64,000 nucleotides of DNA from Streptomyces composti (lineage in GTDB: Bacteria > Actinomycetota > Actinomycetes > Streptomycetales > Streptomycetaceae). The position numbers and the translations under genes were made by a program. The notes under the pieces were generated by a model. The model saw only the letters and a list, made by a program, of their open reading frames with translations. It made no database searches and was not told the DNA's origin. Of this stretch, positions 25,429 to 34,963 are shown piece after piece; positions within the stretch are counted from its first letter, which is position 1; each line of letters begins with the position of its first letter. The DNA lies in the NCBI RefSeq assembly GCF_012034205.1, contig NZ_JAATEM010000012.1, positions 114,174 through 178,173 of the forward strand, given 5' to 3'.

Positions 25429-26589
25429 TCAGCCCGCCAGCCCCAGTTCGCGGGCGATCAGCATGCGCTGGACCTCGCTGGTGCCCTCGCCGATCTCCAG
25501 GATCTTGGAGTCGCGCCACATGCGGGCGACCGGGTACTCGTTCATGAAGCCGTAACCGCCGTGGATCTGGGTGGCGTCGCGGGCGTTGTCGACGGCGATG
25601 GTGGAGGAGTAGAGCTTCGCCAGTGCCGCCTCCTTCTTGAAGGGCTCGCCGGTCACCAGGCGGCTGGCCGCGTCGCGCCAGGCGAGGCGGGCGGTGTGGG
25701 CCTTCATCTCCATGTCGGCGATCTTGAACTGGATCGCCTGATTGGCGCCGATCGGGCGGCCGAAGGCGTGGCGCTCCTTGGCGTACTTCACCGACTCGTC
25801 GACGCAGCCCTGCGCCAGACCCGTCGCCAGCGCCGCGATGGCGATGCGGCCCTCGTCGAGGATGCGCAGGAACTGGGCGTAGCCGCGGCCCTGGACACCG
25901 AGCAGGTTCGCCTCGGGGACGCGGACGTCCTGGAAGGACAGCTCCCGGGTGTCGGAGGCGTTCCAGCCGACCTTGGAGTAGGGGGCGGCCACGGTGAAGC
26001 CGGGGGTGCCGGACGGGACGATGATCGCCGAGATCTCCGGCTTGCCGTCGGGCTTGCGGCCGGTGACCGCCGTGACCGTCACCAGGCCGGTGATGTCCGT
26101 GCCGGAGTTGGTGATGAAGCACTTGGTGCCGTTGATGACCCACTCGCCGGTCGACTCGTCCAGGCGGGCCGTGGTCCGGGTGGCGCCGGCGTCGCTGCCG
26201 CCGTCCGGCTCGGTCAGGCCGAAGGCGCCCAGGATCTCGCCCGAGCACAGGCGCGGCAGCCACTCGCGCTTCTGCTCCTCGGTGCCGAAGAGATGGATCG
26301 GCATGGCGCCGAGCGAGACACCGGCCTCCAGGGTGATGGCCACCGAGGAGTCGACCCTGGCCAGCTCCTCCAGGGCCACCCCGAGCGCGAAGTAGTCGCC
26401 GCCCATGCCGCCGTACTCCTCCGGGAACGGCAGACCGAACAGCCCCATGCGGCCCATCTCCCGCACGATCTCGTACGGGAACTCATGACGCTCGTAGAAG
26501 TCACCTATCTTCGGCGCCACCACGTCGTGCGCGAACTCCTCGACCGTACGGCGGAGTTCTTCCAGTTCGGGGGAGAGCTTGTGGTCCAT
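25429..26589 (-). CDS. acdH: branched/short-chain acyl-CoA dehydrogenase
   Basis: 386 residues, FAD-dependent acyl-CoA dehydrogenase with the three-domain ACAD fold (AFGLTEPDGGSD in the middle, QIHGGYGFMNEYPVARMWRDSK near the end). The catalytic base is E368 in EIGEGTSEVQ, the MCAD/SCAD position; the isovaleryl-CoA-type position (near LDEGRIAI) has Gly. It is the fourth gene after mccB-mccA-hmgL, 6 bp after hmgL. The role is probably oxidation of isovaleryl-, isobutyryl- and 2-methylbutyryl-CoA, as reported for Streptomyces AcdH. Confidence 0.92.
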   Translation of the reverse strand: MDHKLSPELEELRRTVEEFAHDVVAPKIGDFYERHEFPYEIVREMGRMGLFGLPFPEEYGGMGGDYFALGVALEELARVDSSVAITLEAGVSLGAMPIHLFGTEEQKREWLPRLCSGEILGAFGLTEPDGGSDAGATRTTARLDESTGEWVINGTKCFITNSGTDITGLVTVTAVTGRKPDGKPEISAIIVPSGTPGFTVAAPYSKVGWNASDTRELSFQDVRVPEANLLGVQGRGYAQFLRILDEGRIAIAALATGLAQGCVDESVKYAKERHAFGRPIGANQAIQFKIADMEMKAHTARLAWRDAASRLVTGEPFKKEAALAKLYSSTIAVDNARDATQIHGGYGFMNEYPVARMWRDSKILEIGEGTSEVQRMLIARELGLAG

Positions 26590-26595
26590 GGTCGT

Positions 26596-27549
26596 TCACT
26601 GCTCCTGGTGGGAGAGGGCTCGTACGGTGCGGGACGGGCTGGGTCGGCCCAGGTGCGCGGCCATCCAGACGCTGGTGGCGACCAGACGGCCGAGATCGAC
26701 CCCGGTGTCGATGCCGAGGCCCTGCAGCATCCACACGAGGTCTTCGGTGGCGAGGTTTCCGGTGGCGGACTTCGCGTACGGGCAGCCGCCGAGGCCGCCC
26801 GCGGAGGAGTCCACGGTGGTGACTCCCTGCTGGAGGGCGGTCAGGGTGTTGGACAGGGCCTGGCCGTAGGTGTCGTGGAAGTGGACGCCGATGACGGAGA
26901 CCGGCACCCCGGCCTCCCGCAGCGCGGTCAGCAGTGCCTGCACATGGCCCGGCGTGGCCACGCCGATGGTGTCGCCCAGGCTCAGCTCGTCGCAGCCCAT
27001 GTCGAGCAGCGCCCGGCAGACCTTCACCACCTGGGGGACCGGGACCGGGCCCTCCCAGGGGTCGCCGAAGCACATCGACAGATAGCCGCGCACGCCGACC
27101 TGCTGTGCCTTGGCCCGCGCCACCACCGGCTCGAACATGGCCAGCGCCTCGTCCACCGTGCGGTTGAGGTTGGCCTTGGCGAAGGACTCGGTGGCGCTGG
27201 CGAACACCGCGACCCGGCGGGCGCCGAGCGCCAGCGCCCGGTCCAGGCCGCGCTCGTTGGGGACCAGCACCGGCAGCTCCACCGGCAGATCCGCCACCTC
27301 CGGGTAGAGCTGCTCGGCGTCGGCCAGCTGGGGCACCCACTTGGGGTGGACGAAGCTGGTGGCCTCGATGGTGCCCAGGCCCGTCGCGGCCAGGCGGCGG
27401 ATGAACTCCGCCTTCACCTCGACCGGGACGACCGCCTTCTCGTTCTGCAGGCCGTCGCGCGCGCCGACCTCGTAGATCCGCACCCGTCCGGGCAGGCCCT
27501 CCGCGGGTACGGTCATCGGCAGGCCGAGCGAGCTGGTGCCGGTGGTCAT
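26596..27549 (-). CDS. hmgL: hydroxymethylglutaryl-CoA lyase
   Basis: 317 residues, DRE-TIM metallolyase splitting HMG-CoA to acetoacetate and acetyl-CoA, the last step of leucine degradation. [12 protein letters not shown] near residue 27 carries the metal and substrate Arg-Asp pair, [15 protein letters not shown] holds the metal-binding His residues, and [24 protein letters not shown] contains the catalytic Cys loop. It overlaps mccA by 4 bp (ATGA) and precedes acdH, as in other liu-type operons. Confidence 0.93.
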   Translation of the reverse strand: MTTGTSSLGLPMTVPAEGLPGRVRIYEVGARDGLQNEKAVVPVEVKAEFIRRLAATGLGTIEATSFVHPKWVPQLADAEQLYPEVADLPVELPVLVPNERGLDRALALGARRVAVFASATESFAKANLNRTVDEALAMFEPVVARAKAQQVGVRGYLSMCFGDPWEGPVPVPQVVKVCRALLDMGCDELSLGDTIGVATPGHVQALLTALREAGVPVSVIGVHFHDTYGQALSNTLTALQQGVTTVDSSAGGLGGCPYAKSATGNLATEDLVWMLQGLGIDTGVDLGRLVATSVWMAAHLGRPSPSRTVRALSHQEQ

Positions 27550-29486
27550 GACTGCGCCTCCTCCGCGTCCTCGTCGGGAGCGATGACCGCCAGGACCTGG
27601 TCCATGGCGACCGTGGTGCCGGGCGTCACGTCGAGTTCGGTGACCGTGCCGGCATGCGGCGCGGAGATGACGTGCTCCATCTTCATCGCCTCCACCACCA
27701 GCAGGCTCTGGCCCGCGGCCACCCGGTCGCCGACGGCGACCTTCACCACCGTCACCGTGCCGGGCATCGGCGCGGTCAGCGAGTCGGCACCGGCGTGCGC
27801 GGCCCGGTTGAGTGACGCGGCCACCGGGTCGTGATCGCGCACCTGCCAGGCGTCTCCGTCCCGGCCCAGCCAGTCGGCGGCGCGGTGGAAGGTGTGGGTG
27901 ACGCCGTCCAGTACGACCGTCACCCGGTCCTCCTCGACGACCCCCTCACCGCGCGGGCTGTAGGACACCGGGTCCTGGACCTTCAGCTCGAACGTCACCG
28001 GCTTGTGCCGGCCGCCCATCCGCCAGCCGCTCGGCACCGAGAAGGGGTCGGTCCAGCCGTCGCCGCGCGGGCGCAGCGCGTCGAGCCGCACCGCCGCGGC
28101 GGCCTCGTAGACCTCCTCGGGGACGCCGGTGACGACCAGGGAGTCCGCCTCGCGCTCCACCAGGCCGGTGTCCAGGTCGCCGCTGACCACCGCCGGGTGC
28201 GCGAGCAGGCGCCGCAGGAACCCGGCGTTGGTCTGCACGCCCAGCGTGACCGTCTCGGCGAGGGCGGCGCGCAGCCGGCGCAGCGCGGTGTCCCGGTCGG
28301 GGCCGTGCGCGATCACCTTGGAGAGCATCGGGTCGTAGAGGCTGCCGACCTCGGTGCCCTCGCTGAGCCCGGAGTCGGTGCGCACCCCGTCGCCCTGCGG
28401 CTCGCGCAGCTTGAGGACCGTGCCGCCGGAGGGGAGGAAGCCGCGCGCCGGGTCCTCGGCGCAGATCCGGGCCTCCACCGCGTGACCGGTGAGCCGTACG
28501 TCCTCCTGGGCGAAGCCCAGCGGCTCGCCCGCGGCCACCCGCAGCTGCCACTCCACCAGGTCCAGGCCGGTGATCAGCTCGGTGACCGGGTGCTCCACCT
28601 GCAGGCGGGTGTTCATCTCCATGAAGTAGTAGGACGACGGGTCGCCGCCGGGGACGATGAACTCCACCGTGCCCGCGCCCCGGTAGCCGCAGGAGCGGGC
28701 CGCCTGGACGGCCGCCTCGCCCATCGCCGCGCGCGTCGCCTCGTCGAGCAGCACACTGGGCGCCTCCTCGATGATCTTCTGGTGGCGGCGCTGCAGGGAG
28801 CACTCGCGTTCACCCAGGTGGACGACGTTGCCGTGGGCGTCGGCGAGGACCTGGATCTCGATGTGCCGGGGGCGGTCGATCCACCGCTCGACCAGCAGCG
28901 TGTCGTCGCCGAAGGAGGCGCGGGCCTCCCGGCGGGCGGCGGCGATCTCGTCCGCGAGCCTCGCCTCGTCCCGCACCAGGCGCATGCCCTTGCCGCCACC
29001 GCCCGCGGAGGGCTTCAGCAGCACCGGCATGCCGATCCCGCGGGCCGCCTCGACGAGCTGCTCGTCCGTCAGCCCGGCCCCGCTGGAGCCGGGGACGACC
29101 GGCACTGAGGCCGCCTCGACCGTCTCCTTGGCCCGGATCTTGTCGCCCATCAGCGAGATGGCGTCCGCCGGGGGACCGATGAAGACCAGGCCCGCGTCCG
29201 CGCAGGCGCGGGCGAAGGCGGCGTTCTCGGCGAGGAAGCCGTACCCGGGGTGGACGGCCTGGGCACCGGTGCGGGCGGCGGCCTCGAGCAGCCGCTCGGC
29301 GGACAGGTAGCTCTCGGCGGCCGGGGCCGGTCCGATCCGCACCGCCGTGTCGGCCTGACGGACGTGCCGGGCGTCCGCGTCCGCGTCGGAGAAGACGGCC
29401 ACCGAGCGCACGCCCATCGACCGCAGGGTGCGGATGACGCGGCAGGCGATCTCGCCGCGGTTGGCCACCAGAACTGTCTCGAACAT
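27546..29486 (-). CDS. mccA: methylcrotonoyl-CoA carboxylase alpha subunit (biotin carboxylase/BCCP)
   Basis: 646 residues. Biotin carboxylase (about 1-450) has [10 protein letters not shown], the glycine-rich [15 protein letters not shown] loop and [16 protein letters not shown] variable middle follows, then the biotinyl domain with EAMKMEH, where K602 is the biotin lysine. ATG 29486 follows GAGGGGACGG; an alternative GTG at 29504 overlaps the mccB stop as GTGA. It carboxylates biotin for MccB. Placement between mccB and hmgL argues for methylcrotonoyl-CoA over acetyl- or propionyl-CoA as substrate. Confidence 0.92.
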   Translation of the reverse strand: MFETVLVANRGEIACRVIRTLRSMGVRSVAVFSDADADARHVRQADTAVRIGPAPAAESYLSAERLLEAAARTGAQAVHPGYGFLAENAAFARACADAGLVFIGPPADAISLMGDKIRAKETVEAASVPVVPGSSGAGLTDEQLVEAARGIGMPVLLKPSAGGGGKGMRLVRDEARLADEIAAARREARASFGDDTLLVERWIDRPRHIEIQVLADAHGNVVHLGERECSLQRRHQKIIEEAPSVLLDEATRAAMGEAAVQAARSCGYRGAGTVEFIVPGGDPSSYYFMEMNTRLQVEHPVTELITGLDLVEWQLRVAAGEPLGFAQEDVRLTGHAVEARICAEDPARGFLPSGGTVLKLREPQGDGVRTDSGLSEGTEVGSLYDPMLSKVIAHGPDRDTALRRLRAALAETVTLGVQTNAGFLRRLLAHPAVVSGDLDTGLVEREADSLVVTGVPEEVYEAAAAVRLDALRPRGDGWTDPFSVPSGWRMGGRHKPVTFELKVQDPVSYSPRGEGVVEEDRVTVVLDGVTHTFHRAADWLGRDGDAWQVRDHDPVAASLNRAAHAGADSLTAPMPGTVTVVKVAVGDRVAAGQSLLVVEAMKMEHVISAPHAGTVTELDVTPGTTVAMDQVLAVIAPDEDAEEAQS

Positions 29487-29500
29487 CGTCGTCCGTCCCC

Positions 29501-31117
29501 TCACATCCGGAAGACGCCGAACTGGGGGTCACCCAGGGGCGCGTTGGCGCAGGCGGTCAGGGCCAGGCCCAGCACCTGGCGGGTGTCGAGGGGGTCGATG
29601 ACCCCGTCGTCCCACAGGCGGGCCGTCGCGTAGTAGGCGTTCCCCTGGCGCTCGTACTGGGCGCGGATCGGGGCCTTGAAGGCCTCCTCCTCCTGCGCGG
29701 ACCACTCCTCGCCGCGTGCCTCCAACTGGTCCCGCTTGACCGTGGCGAGCACCGAGGCGGCCTGCTCGCCGCCCATCACCGAGATCTTGGCGTTGGGCCA
29801 CATCCACAGGAAGCGGGGGGAGTAGGCCCGGCCGCACATCGAGTAGTTGCCCGCGCCGTAGGAGCCGCCGACCACCACCGTCAGCTTCGGCACCCGGGTG
29901 CAGGCGACCGCGGTGACCATCTTGGCGCCGTGCTTGGCGATGCCGCCCGCCTCGTAGTCCTTGCCGACCATGAAGCCGGAGATGTTCTGCAGGAACACCA
30001 GCGGGATGCCGCGCTGGTCGCACAGCTCGATGAAGTGGGCGCCCTTCTGGGCGGACTCGGAGAACAGGATGCCGTTGTTGGCGACGATCCCCACCGGGTG
30101 GCCGTGGATCCGGGCGAAGCCGGTCACCAGGGTCTGCCCGTACTCCGACTTGAACTCGGCGAACCGGGAGCCGTCCACCACCCGGGCGATGATCTCGCGC
30201 ACGTCGTAGGGGGTGCGGGAGTCCACCGGCACCACCCCGTACAGCCCGGCCGGATCCACCTTCGGCTCCACGGCAGGCGCCACGTGCCAGGGCGGCTGCC
30301 TGCGGGCGGGCAGCGTGGAGACGATGGTGCGCACGATCCGCAGCGCGTGCGCGTCGTCCTCCGCGAGGTGGTCGGTCACGCCGGAGATCCGCGAGTGCAC
30401 CTCGCCGCCGCCCAGCTCCTCCGCCGTCACCACCTCACCGGTGGCGGCCTTCACCAGCGGGGGACCGCCGAGGAAGATCGTGCCCTGATTGCGCACGATC
30501 ACCGCCTCGTCGCTCATCGCCGGCACATAGGCGCCGCCCGCCGTGCAGGAGCCGAGCACCGCCGCGATCTGCGGGATGCCGGCGCCGGACATGCGGGCCT
30601 GGTTGTAGAAGATCCGCCCGAAGTGGTCCCGGTCCGGGAACACCTCGTCCTGCATCGGCAGGAAGGCGCCGCCGGAGTCGACGAGGTAGACGCAGGGGAG
30701 GCGGTTGTCGAGGGCCACCTCCTGGGCGCGCAGATGCTTCTTGACCGTCATCGGGTAGTACGTGCCGCCCTTGACCGTGGCGTCGTTGGCGACGATCACG
30801 CACTCCCGGCCGCTGACCCGGCCGATGCCGGCGATCACCCCGGCCGCCGGCGCCTGCCCGTCGTACATCCCGTCGGCGGCCAGCGGGGCGAGCTCCAGGA
30901 AGGGCGAGCCGGGGTCCAGGAGGGTGTCCACGCGGTCGCGGGGGAGCAGCTTGCCCCGCGCGGTGTGCCGCGCCCGCGCCTTCTCGCCCCCGCCGAGCGC
31001 CGCCGCGGCCAGCTTGGCGCGCAGCTCCTCGACGAGCGCGCGATGCGCCTCCTCGTTGGCCCGAAAGGCCTCCGACGCGGGATCGGCCGCGCTGTGAAGC
31101 TCCGGTGCCTCGTGCAT
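29501..31117 (-). CDS. mccB: methylcrotonoyl-CoA carboxylase beta subunit (carboxyltransferase)
   Basis: 538 residues with two crotonase-fold carboxyltransferase halves. [23 protein letters not shown] and [15 protein letters not shown] lie in the first; [39 protein letters not shown] and [17 protein letters not shown] in the second. The [11 protein letters not shown] signature is typical of MCC. It transfers CO2 from MccA biotin to 3-methylcrotonoyl-CoA. First gene of the four-gene operon, with ribosome site GAGGGG. Twin 16-bp palindromes separate it from the divergent TetR gene. Confidence 0.92.
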   Translation of the reverse strand: MHEAPELHSAADPASEAFRANEEAHRALVEELRAKLAAAALGGGEKARARHTARGKLLPRDRVDTLLDPGSPFLELAPLAADGMYDGQAPAAGVIAGIGRVSGRECVIVANDATVKGGTYYPMTVKKHLRAQEVALDNRLPCVYLVDSGGAFLPMQDEVFPDRDHFGRIFYNQARMSGAGIPQIAAVLGSCTAGGAYVPAMSDEAVIVRNQGTIFLGGPPLVKAATGEVVTAEELGGGEVHSRISGVTDHLAEDDAHALRIVRTIVSTLPARRQPPWHVAPAVEPKVDPAGLYGVVPVDSRTPYDVREIIARVVDGSRFAEFKSEYGQTLVTGFARIHGHPVGIVANNGILFSESAQKGAHFIELCDQRGIPLVFLQNISGFMVGKDYEAGGIAKHGAKMVTAVACTRVPKLTVVVGGSYGAGNYSMCGRAYSPRFLWMWPNAKISVMGGEQAASVLATVKRDQLEARGEEWSAQEEEAFKAPIRAQYERQGNAYYATARLWDDGVIDPLDTRQVLGLALTACANAPLGDPQFGVFRM

Positions 31118-31137
31118 CCTTGCGGTCCCCTCACCTT

Positions 31138-31153
31138 GTTAATGAGCGTTAAC
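31138..31153. promoter_or_regulatory. TetR operator copy 1 of the mcc/TetR intergenic region
   Basis: GTTAATGAGCGTTAAC is an inverted repeat (GTTAA-N6-TTAAC). It is one of two copies of GTTAAYGASCGYTAAC in an 87-bp divergent gap. Confidence 0.75.
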
Positions 31154-31166
31154 GCATTTCCTTCAG

Positions 31167-31182
31167 GTTAACGACCGCTAAC
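31167..31182. promoter_or_regulatory. TetR operator copy 2 of the mcc/TetR intergenic region
   Basis: GTTAACGACCGCTAAC begins 29 bp after the start of copy 1. It lies where the -35 region of the TetR gene should be, just before TAGAAT at 31192. Confidence 0.75.
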
Positions 31183-31191
31183 CTCCCTGTC

Positions 31192-31197
31192 TAGAAT
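31192..31197 (+). promoter_or_regulatory. -10 element of the TetR gene, probable leaderless transcript
   Basis: TAGAAT is a good -10 hexamer ending 7 bp before the ATG at 31205. The start of transcription would fall at or next to the A of the start codon, and no ribosome site is visible. Confidence 0.6.
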
Positions 31198-31204
31198 CAT
31201 CTGC

Positions 31205-31801
31205 ATGACCACCAGAACCGACGCCCCCACCCGCCGCGAGCAGATCCTCAAGGAGGCCGCCCGTCTGTTCGCCGAGCGCGGCTTCCACGGCGTCGGGGTG
31301 GACGAGATAGGTGCCGCGGTCGGGATCAGCGGCCCCGGGCTCTACCGGCACTTCGCGGGCAAGGACGCGATGCTCGCCGAGCTGCTGGTCGGGATCAGCG
31401 GGCAGCTGCTGACCGGGGCGAAGCGGCGGCTCGCGGAGGCCGACGGGGTGCCGCCCGAGGAGGTCCTCGACTCGCTGATCGAGGGGCACATCGACTTCGC
31501 GCTCGACGACCGTCCCCTCATCACCCTGCACGACCGCGAGCTGGACCGCCTCCGGGACAGCGACCGCAAGCTGGTGCGCCAGCTGCAGCGGCAGTACGTG
31601 GAGCTGTGGGTGTCGGTGGTCCGCGAGGTCTACCCGCGGCTGCCCGAGCCCGCCGCCCGGTCGGCGGTGCACTCGGTGTTCGGGCTGCTCAACTCCACCC
31701 CGCATCTGGCCCGCCCGGGCTCCCTGCCCGGCCGGGCGAAGACCGCCGAGCTGCTGCACCGGATGGCCCGCGGCGCCTTCGCGGCGGCGGCCCAGGGCTG
31801 A
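31205..31801 (+). CDS. TetR-family regulator of the mcc operon
   Basis: 198 residues. The helix-turn-helix is at about 10-55 (REQILKEAARLFAERGFHGV, IGAAVGISGPGLYRHFAGKDAM). The remainder is an all-helical ligand domain; HDRELDRLRDSDRKLVRQLQRQYVELWV resembles the acyl-CoA-responsive TetR regulators of actinomycetes. It is divergent from mccB over two shared palindromes, so it probably represses both itself and the leucine-degradation operon, relieved by an acyl-CoA. The -10 region lies against the ATG, suggesting a leaderless mRNA. Confidence 0.88.
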   Translation: MTTRTDAPTRREQILKEAARLFAERGFHGVGVDEIGAAVGISGPGLYRHFAGKDAMLAELLVGISGQLLTGAKRRLAEADGVPPEEVLDSLIEGHIDFALDDRPLITLHDRELDRLRDSDRKLVRQLQRQYVELWVSVVREVYPRLPEPAARSAVHSVFGLLNSTPHLARPGSLPGRAKTAELLHRMARGAFAAAAQG

Positions 31802-31900
31802 CCGGCGCCGCGGCCGGGAGCCGGCCGGAGCCGCCACGTCCGGACCGCGCTCCGCCCCGGCGTGACGAGCGTTACGGGGTGCCCACCCTTTACGGCCGTT

Positions 31901-31916
31901 GATACCGGCCGGTATC
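31901..31916. promoter_or_regulatory. palindrome upstream of second acyl-CoA dehydrogenase
   Basis: GATACCGGCCGGTATC is a perfect 16-bp palindrome located 52 bp before the GTG start. It is operator-like with unknown binder. Confidence 0.6.
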
Positions 31917-31921
31917 TTCAA

Positions 31922-31941
31922 GTCTGAGCAAGCGCTTAGAC
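31922..31941. promoter_or_regulatory. second operator-like inverted repeat before acyl-CoA dehydrogenase
   Basis: GTCTGAGC-AAGC-GCTTAGAC has 8-bp arms with one mismatch and ends 26 bp before the start. It has the size and symmetry of TetR operators of fatty-acid genes. Confidence 0.6.
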
Positions 31942-31967
31942 ATGACCCTGTTCGTGGAGGTGGCGGA

Positions 31968-33125
31968 GTGCGCCGTACGGTTTTCAACGAGGATCACGAG
32001 GCGTTCCGGGAGACCATCCGCGCCTTCATCGAGGCCGAGGTCGTGCCGGTCTACGACGAGTGGTTCGCGGCCGGTCAGGCGCCGCGCGACTTCTACTACA
32101 AGCTCGGTGAGCTGGGCATATTCGGCATCAGCGTGCCGGAGGAGTACGGCGGCGCGGGCCTGGAGACCCACAAGTTCGAGGCCGTCCTGTACGAGGAGAC
32201 CTCCCGCGCCGGCGTGATGTTCGGCGGCTCCGGCGTGCATGTGCTGCTCGCCCTGCCCTACCTGAAGATGCTCGCCACCGACGAGCAGAAGAAGCGCTTC
32301 CTGCCGAAGTTCGTCACCGGCGAGGAGATGTGGGCCATCGCGATGACCGAGCCGGGCACCGGCTCCGACCTCGCGGGCATGAAGACCACCGCCAAGCTCA
32401 GCGAGGACGGCACCCACTACGTCCTCAACGGCGCCAAGACCTTCATCACCGGCGGCGTGCACGCCGACAAGGTGATCGTCTGCGCCCGCACCGCGCCGCC
32501 CACCGCCGAGGACCGCCGCCACGGCATCTCGCTGTTCGCCGTGGACACCAAGTCCGAGGGCTACTCGGTCGGCCGCAAGCTGGACAAGCTGGGCCTGCGT
32601 GTCTCCGACACCGCCGAGCTGGCCTTCGTCGACGTCAAGGTCCCCGTCGAGGACCTGCTCGGCGAGGAGAACAAGGGCTTCTACTACCTCGGCCACAACC
32701 TGGCGTCCGAGCGCTGGGGCATCGCCTACGGCGCCTACGCCCAGGCCGCCGCCGCGGTCCGCTTCACCAAGCAGTACGTGCAGGAGCGCACCGTCTTCGG
32801 CAAGCCGGTCGCCCACTTCCAGAACACCAAGTTCGAGCTGGCCGCCTGCCAGGCCGAGGTGGACGCCGCCCAGGCCGTCGCCGACCGCGCCCTGGAGGCC
32901 CTGGACGCCGGTGAGCTGACCCCCGCCGAGGCCGCCAGCGCCAAGCTCTTCTGCACCGAGGTCGCCCACCGCGTGATCGACCGCTGCCTCCAGCTGCACG
33001 GCGGCTACGGCTACATGAACGAGTACCCGATCGCCCGCCTGTACGCGGACAACCGCGTCAACCGCATCTACGGTGGCACCAGCGAGATCATGAAGACGAT
33101 CATCGCCAAGGACATGGGCCTGTGA
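31968..33125 (+). CDS. acyl-CoA dehydrogenase (isovaleryl/long-chain type active site)
   Basis: 385 residues, ACAD family. MTEPGTGSDLAGM and LQLHGGYGYMNEYPIARLYADNRVNRIYGGTSEI are typical. The usual MCAD base position is Gly in IYGGTSE; instead E248 in LASERWGIAYG aligns with the catalytic Glu of isovaleryl- and long-chain dehydrogenases. It therefore differs in class from acdH nearby. Start GTG 31968 follows GGAGGTGG; a longer in-frame ATG at 31899 lies inside the operator region. It is likely cotranscribed with the TesB thioesterase 40 bp downstream. Confidence 0.88.
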   Translation: MRRTVFNEDHEAFRETIRAFIEAEVVPVYDEWFAAGQAPRDFYYKLGELGIFGISVPEEYGGAGLETHKFEAVLYEETSRAGVMFGGSGVHVLLALPYLKMLATDEQKKRFLPKFVTGEEMWAIAMTEPGTGSDLAGMKTTAKLSEDGTHYVLNGAKTFITGGVHADKVIVCARTAPPTAEDRRHGISLFAVDTKSEGYSVGRKLDKLGLRVSDTAELAFVDVKVPVEDLLGEENKGFYYLGHNLASERWGIAYGAYAQAAAAVRFTKQYVQERTVFGKPVAHFQNTKFELAACQAEVDAAQAVADRALEALDAGELTPAEAASAKLFCTEVAHRVIDRCLQLHGGYGYMNEYPIARLYADNRVNRIYGGTSEIMKTIIAKDMGL

Positions 33126-33165
33126 CCCGTCCTTCGGCTCACCCCGGGGCTCTGATCCGCACCGT

Positions 33166-34035
33166 ATGAGCGAGGCACTGCAGTCCCTCCTCGATCTGCT
33201 CGACCTCGAGCGGATCGAGGAGGACATCTTCCGGGGCCGGTCCCAGTCCTCCGTCGTGCCCCGGGTCTTCGGCGGCCAGGTGGCCGCGCAGGCGCTGGTC
33301 GCCGCCGGGCGCACGGTCCCCGAGGACCGGCCCGCGCACTCCCTGCACGCGTACTTCCTGCGTCCCGGCGACCCCGGCGCGCCGATCGTCTACTCGGTCG
33401 ACCGCATCAGGGACGGCCGCTCCTTCACCACCCGCCGGGTGGTGGCGGTCCAGCACGGCAAGCCGATCTTCCATCTCTCGGCGTCCTTCCAGACGTACGA
33501 GGAGGGGCTGGACCACCAGGAGCCGATGCCCGACGCGCCGGACCCGGCCACCCTGCCCACCGGCGAGGAACGGCTGCGTGGGTATCCCCACCTGCCCGCC
33601 GAGACGGTGGAGCGGTTCCTGGAGTCACGGGCCGCCGTCGATCTGCGCCATGTCGACGACCCCCCGTACGGCGACTTCGGACGGCCCCGCGAGCCGCACT
33701 CGCAGGTGTGGTTCCGCACCAACGGCAAGCTGGCCGACGACCCGCTGCTGCACGTGGTGCTGGCCACGTACGTCTCCGACATGACCCTGCTGGACTCGGT
33801 GCTGCTGGCGCACGGGCGCGGCGGCTGGGCGGTCGGCGACGTGGTGGGCGCCTCCCTGGACCACGCGATGTGGTTCCACCGCCCCTTCCGCGCCGACGAG
33901 TGGCTGCTGTACGACCAGCACTCCCCGTCCGCCTCCGGCGGGCGCGGTCTCGGCCAGGCCCGCATCTACACCCAGGACGGCCGGCTGGCCATCTCGGTCA
34001 TCCAGGAGGGCGTGGTCCGCGTCCCGCGCGCCTGA
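33166..34035 (+). CDS. tesB: acyl-CoA thioesterase II (TesB family)
   Basis: 289 residues, tandem hotdog fold. The N-terminal half has RVFGGQVAAQALVAAGRTV and HSLHAYFLRPGDP; the C-terminal half has LLDSVLLAHGRGG and ASLDHAMWFHRPFRADEWLLYDQHSPSASGGRGLGQARIY. These contain the conserved Asp/Ser-Gln type catalytic positions of TesB (family knowledge). It hydrolyses acyl-CoA to free acid and CoA. No strong ribosome site is seen, consistent with coupling to the dehydrogenase 40 bp upstream. Confidence 0.9.
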   Translation: MSEALQSLLDLLDLERIEEDIFRGRSQSSVVPRVFGGQVAAQALVAAGRTVPEDRPAHSLHAYFLRPGDPGAPIVYSVDRIRDGRSFTTRRVVAVQHGKPIFHLSASFQTYEEGLDHQEPMPDAPDPATLPTGEERLRGYPHLPAETVERFLESRAAVDLRHVDDPPYGDFGRPREPHSQVWFRTNGKLADDPLLHVVLATYVSDMTLLDSVLLAHGRGGWAVGDVVGASLDHAMWFHRPFRADEWLLYDQHSPSASGGRGLGQARIYTQDGRLAISVIQEGVVRVPRA

Positions 34036-34054
34036 CGGACCCGGCGCCGGCCTG

Positions 34055-34082
34055 ACGGACACGGCGCCGGTGCCGTGTCCGT
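34055..34082. terminator. bidirectional terminator between tesB and phosphatase-like gene
   Basis: Perfect 11-bp arms (ACGGACACGGC and its complement) with a 6-nt loop, between convergent genes. Confidence 0.85.
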
Positions 34083-34101
34083 GCCGCGCGCAGCCTGCCG
34101 G

Positions 34102-34896
34102 CTACTCGGCGTCCAGTCCGGCCTCGGCCAGCAGGTACGCCGTCATCGGGTCGTAGTAGCGGGGGCTGACCACGTGGTCGTCGAGGGGGACCACCACCTG
34201 GACCGTGCCCTCGGACTCCGCGATGAACAGGGCGGGGTCGTTGCAGTCCGCGTAGCCGACCGAGTCGACGCCGTGCTGCCCGGCGTAGCCCGCCCAGCCG
34301 TGGTCGGCGACGACCAGGTCCGGCAGCGGACGCCCCTCGCGCTCCAGCGCGGTCAGGATCGCCTTCATCGGCTCGCCGGAGTGGGTGTGCCAGAGGGTGG
34401 CGCCGTGCTCCAGGACCGCCACGTCCGCGAACTGCATCACATAGCCCTCGTCCGTGGTCAGGCCGTCCGGGATCACCACGATCTCGCAGCCGGCGGCACG
34501 CAGCGCGGCGGCCGTGGCCCGGTGCACGTCCAGCAGCCCGCCCGGGTGGCCGGTGGCCAGCAGGACCCGCTGTCTGCTGTCGGCCGCCTTGCGCAGCCGG
34601 CCGGCCATGCGCTCCAGCGCGGCGACGGTCAGCTCGGGGTCGATGGTGTCCTGGCCGTACCGGTGGCCGGGGTCGTCGTTCACGCCGGCCCGCTCCGCCA
34701 TGACCGCGAGCACGTCCTGCTCGTCGCTCCAGCGGTCGCCGAGTTCCAGGCCCAGCCAGTAGTGGCGGTCGCCGTTGGCCAGCTTGCGGTAGTGGGAGAG
34801 GTTGTTCTCGCGCGGGGTCGCCACCTCGCCCGCGATACGGGTGGCGGTCAGATGCTGGATGAGCTCGCTGCGGCTGGGTGTCCCGGATATCGGCAT
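34102..34896 (-). CDS. phosphatase-like conserved protein
   Basis: 264 residues, conserved in streptomycetes and usually called phosphatase; I cannot assign a substrate. Features are RIAGEVATPRENNLSHYRKLANGD, a central LLATGHPGGLLDVHRATAAALRAAG that resembles a nucleotide or phosphate loop, TLWHTHSGEPM, LVVADHGWAGYAGQHGV, and the end DHVVSPRYYDPMTAYLLAE. Start ATG 34896 begins the conserved-looking MPISGTPSRSELI; ATG 34905 and 34962 are in frame. The ribosome site is poor. Two direct repeats lie 68-100 bp upstream. Confidence 0.65.
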   Translation of the reverse strand: MPISGTPSRSELIQHLTATRIAGEVATPRENNLSHYRKLANGDRHYWLGLELGDRWSDEQDVLAVMAERAGVNDDPGHRYGQDTIDPELTVAALERMAGRLRKAADSRQRVLLATGHPGGLLDVHRATAAALRAAGCEIVVIPDGLTTDEGYVMQFADVAVLEHGATLWHTHSGEPMKAILTALEREGRPLPDLVVADHGWAGYAGQHGVDSVGYADCNDPALFIAESEGTVQVVVPLDDHVVSPRYYDPMTAYLLAEAGLDAE

Positions 34897-34963
34897 GCCC
34901 ACCATTGTGAGGCAGCGCGGGGCTCCGGTCTGCGGCGTATCGCCCGCTGGGACGTGCGTCACG

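Noticed and set aside
27831..29108. 425-codon plus-strand frame over mccA
   Set aside because: Shadow of the biotin carboxylase gene; residues lack any domain pattern.
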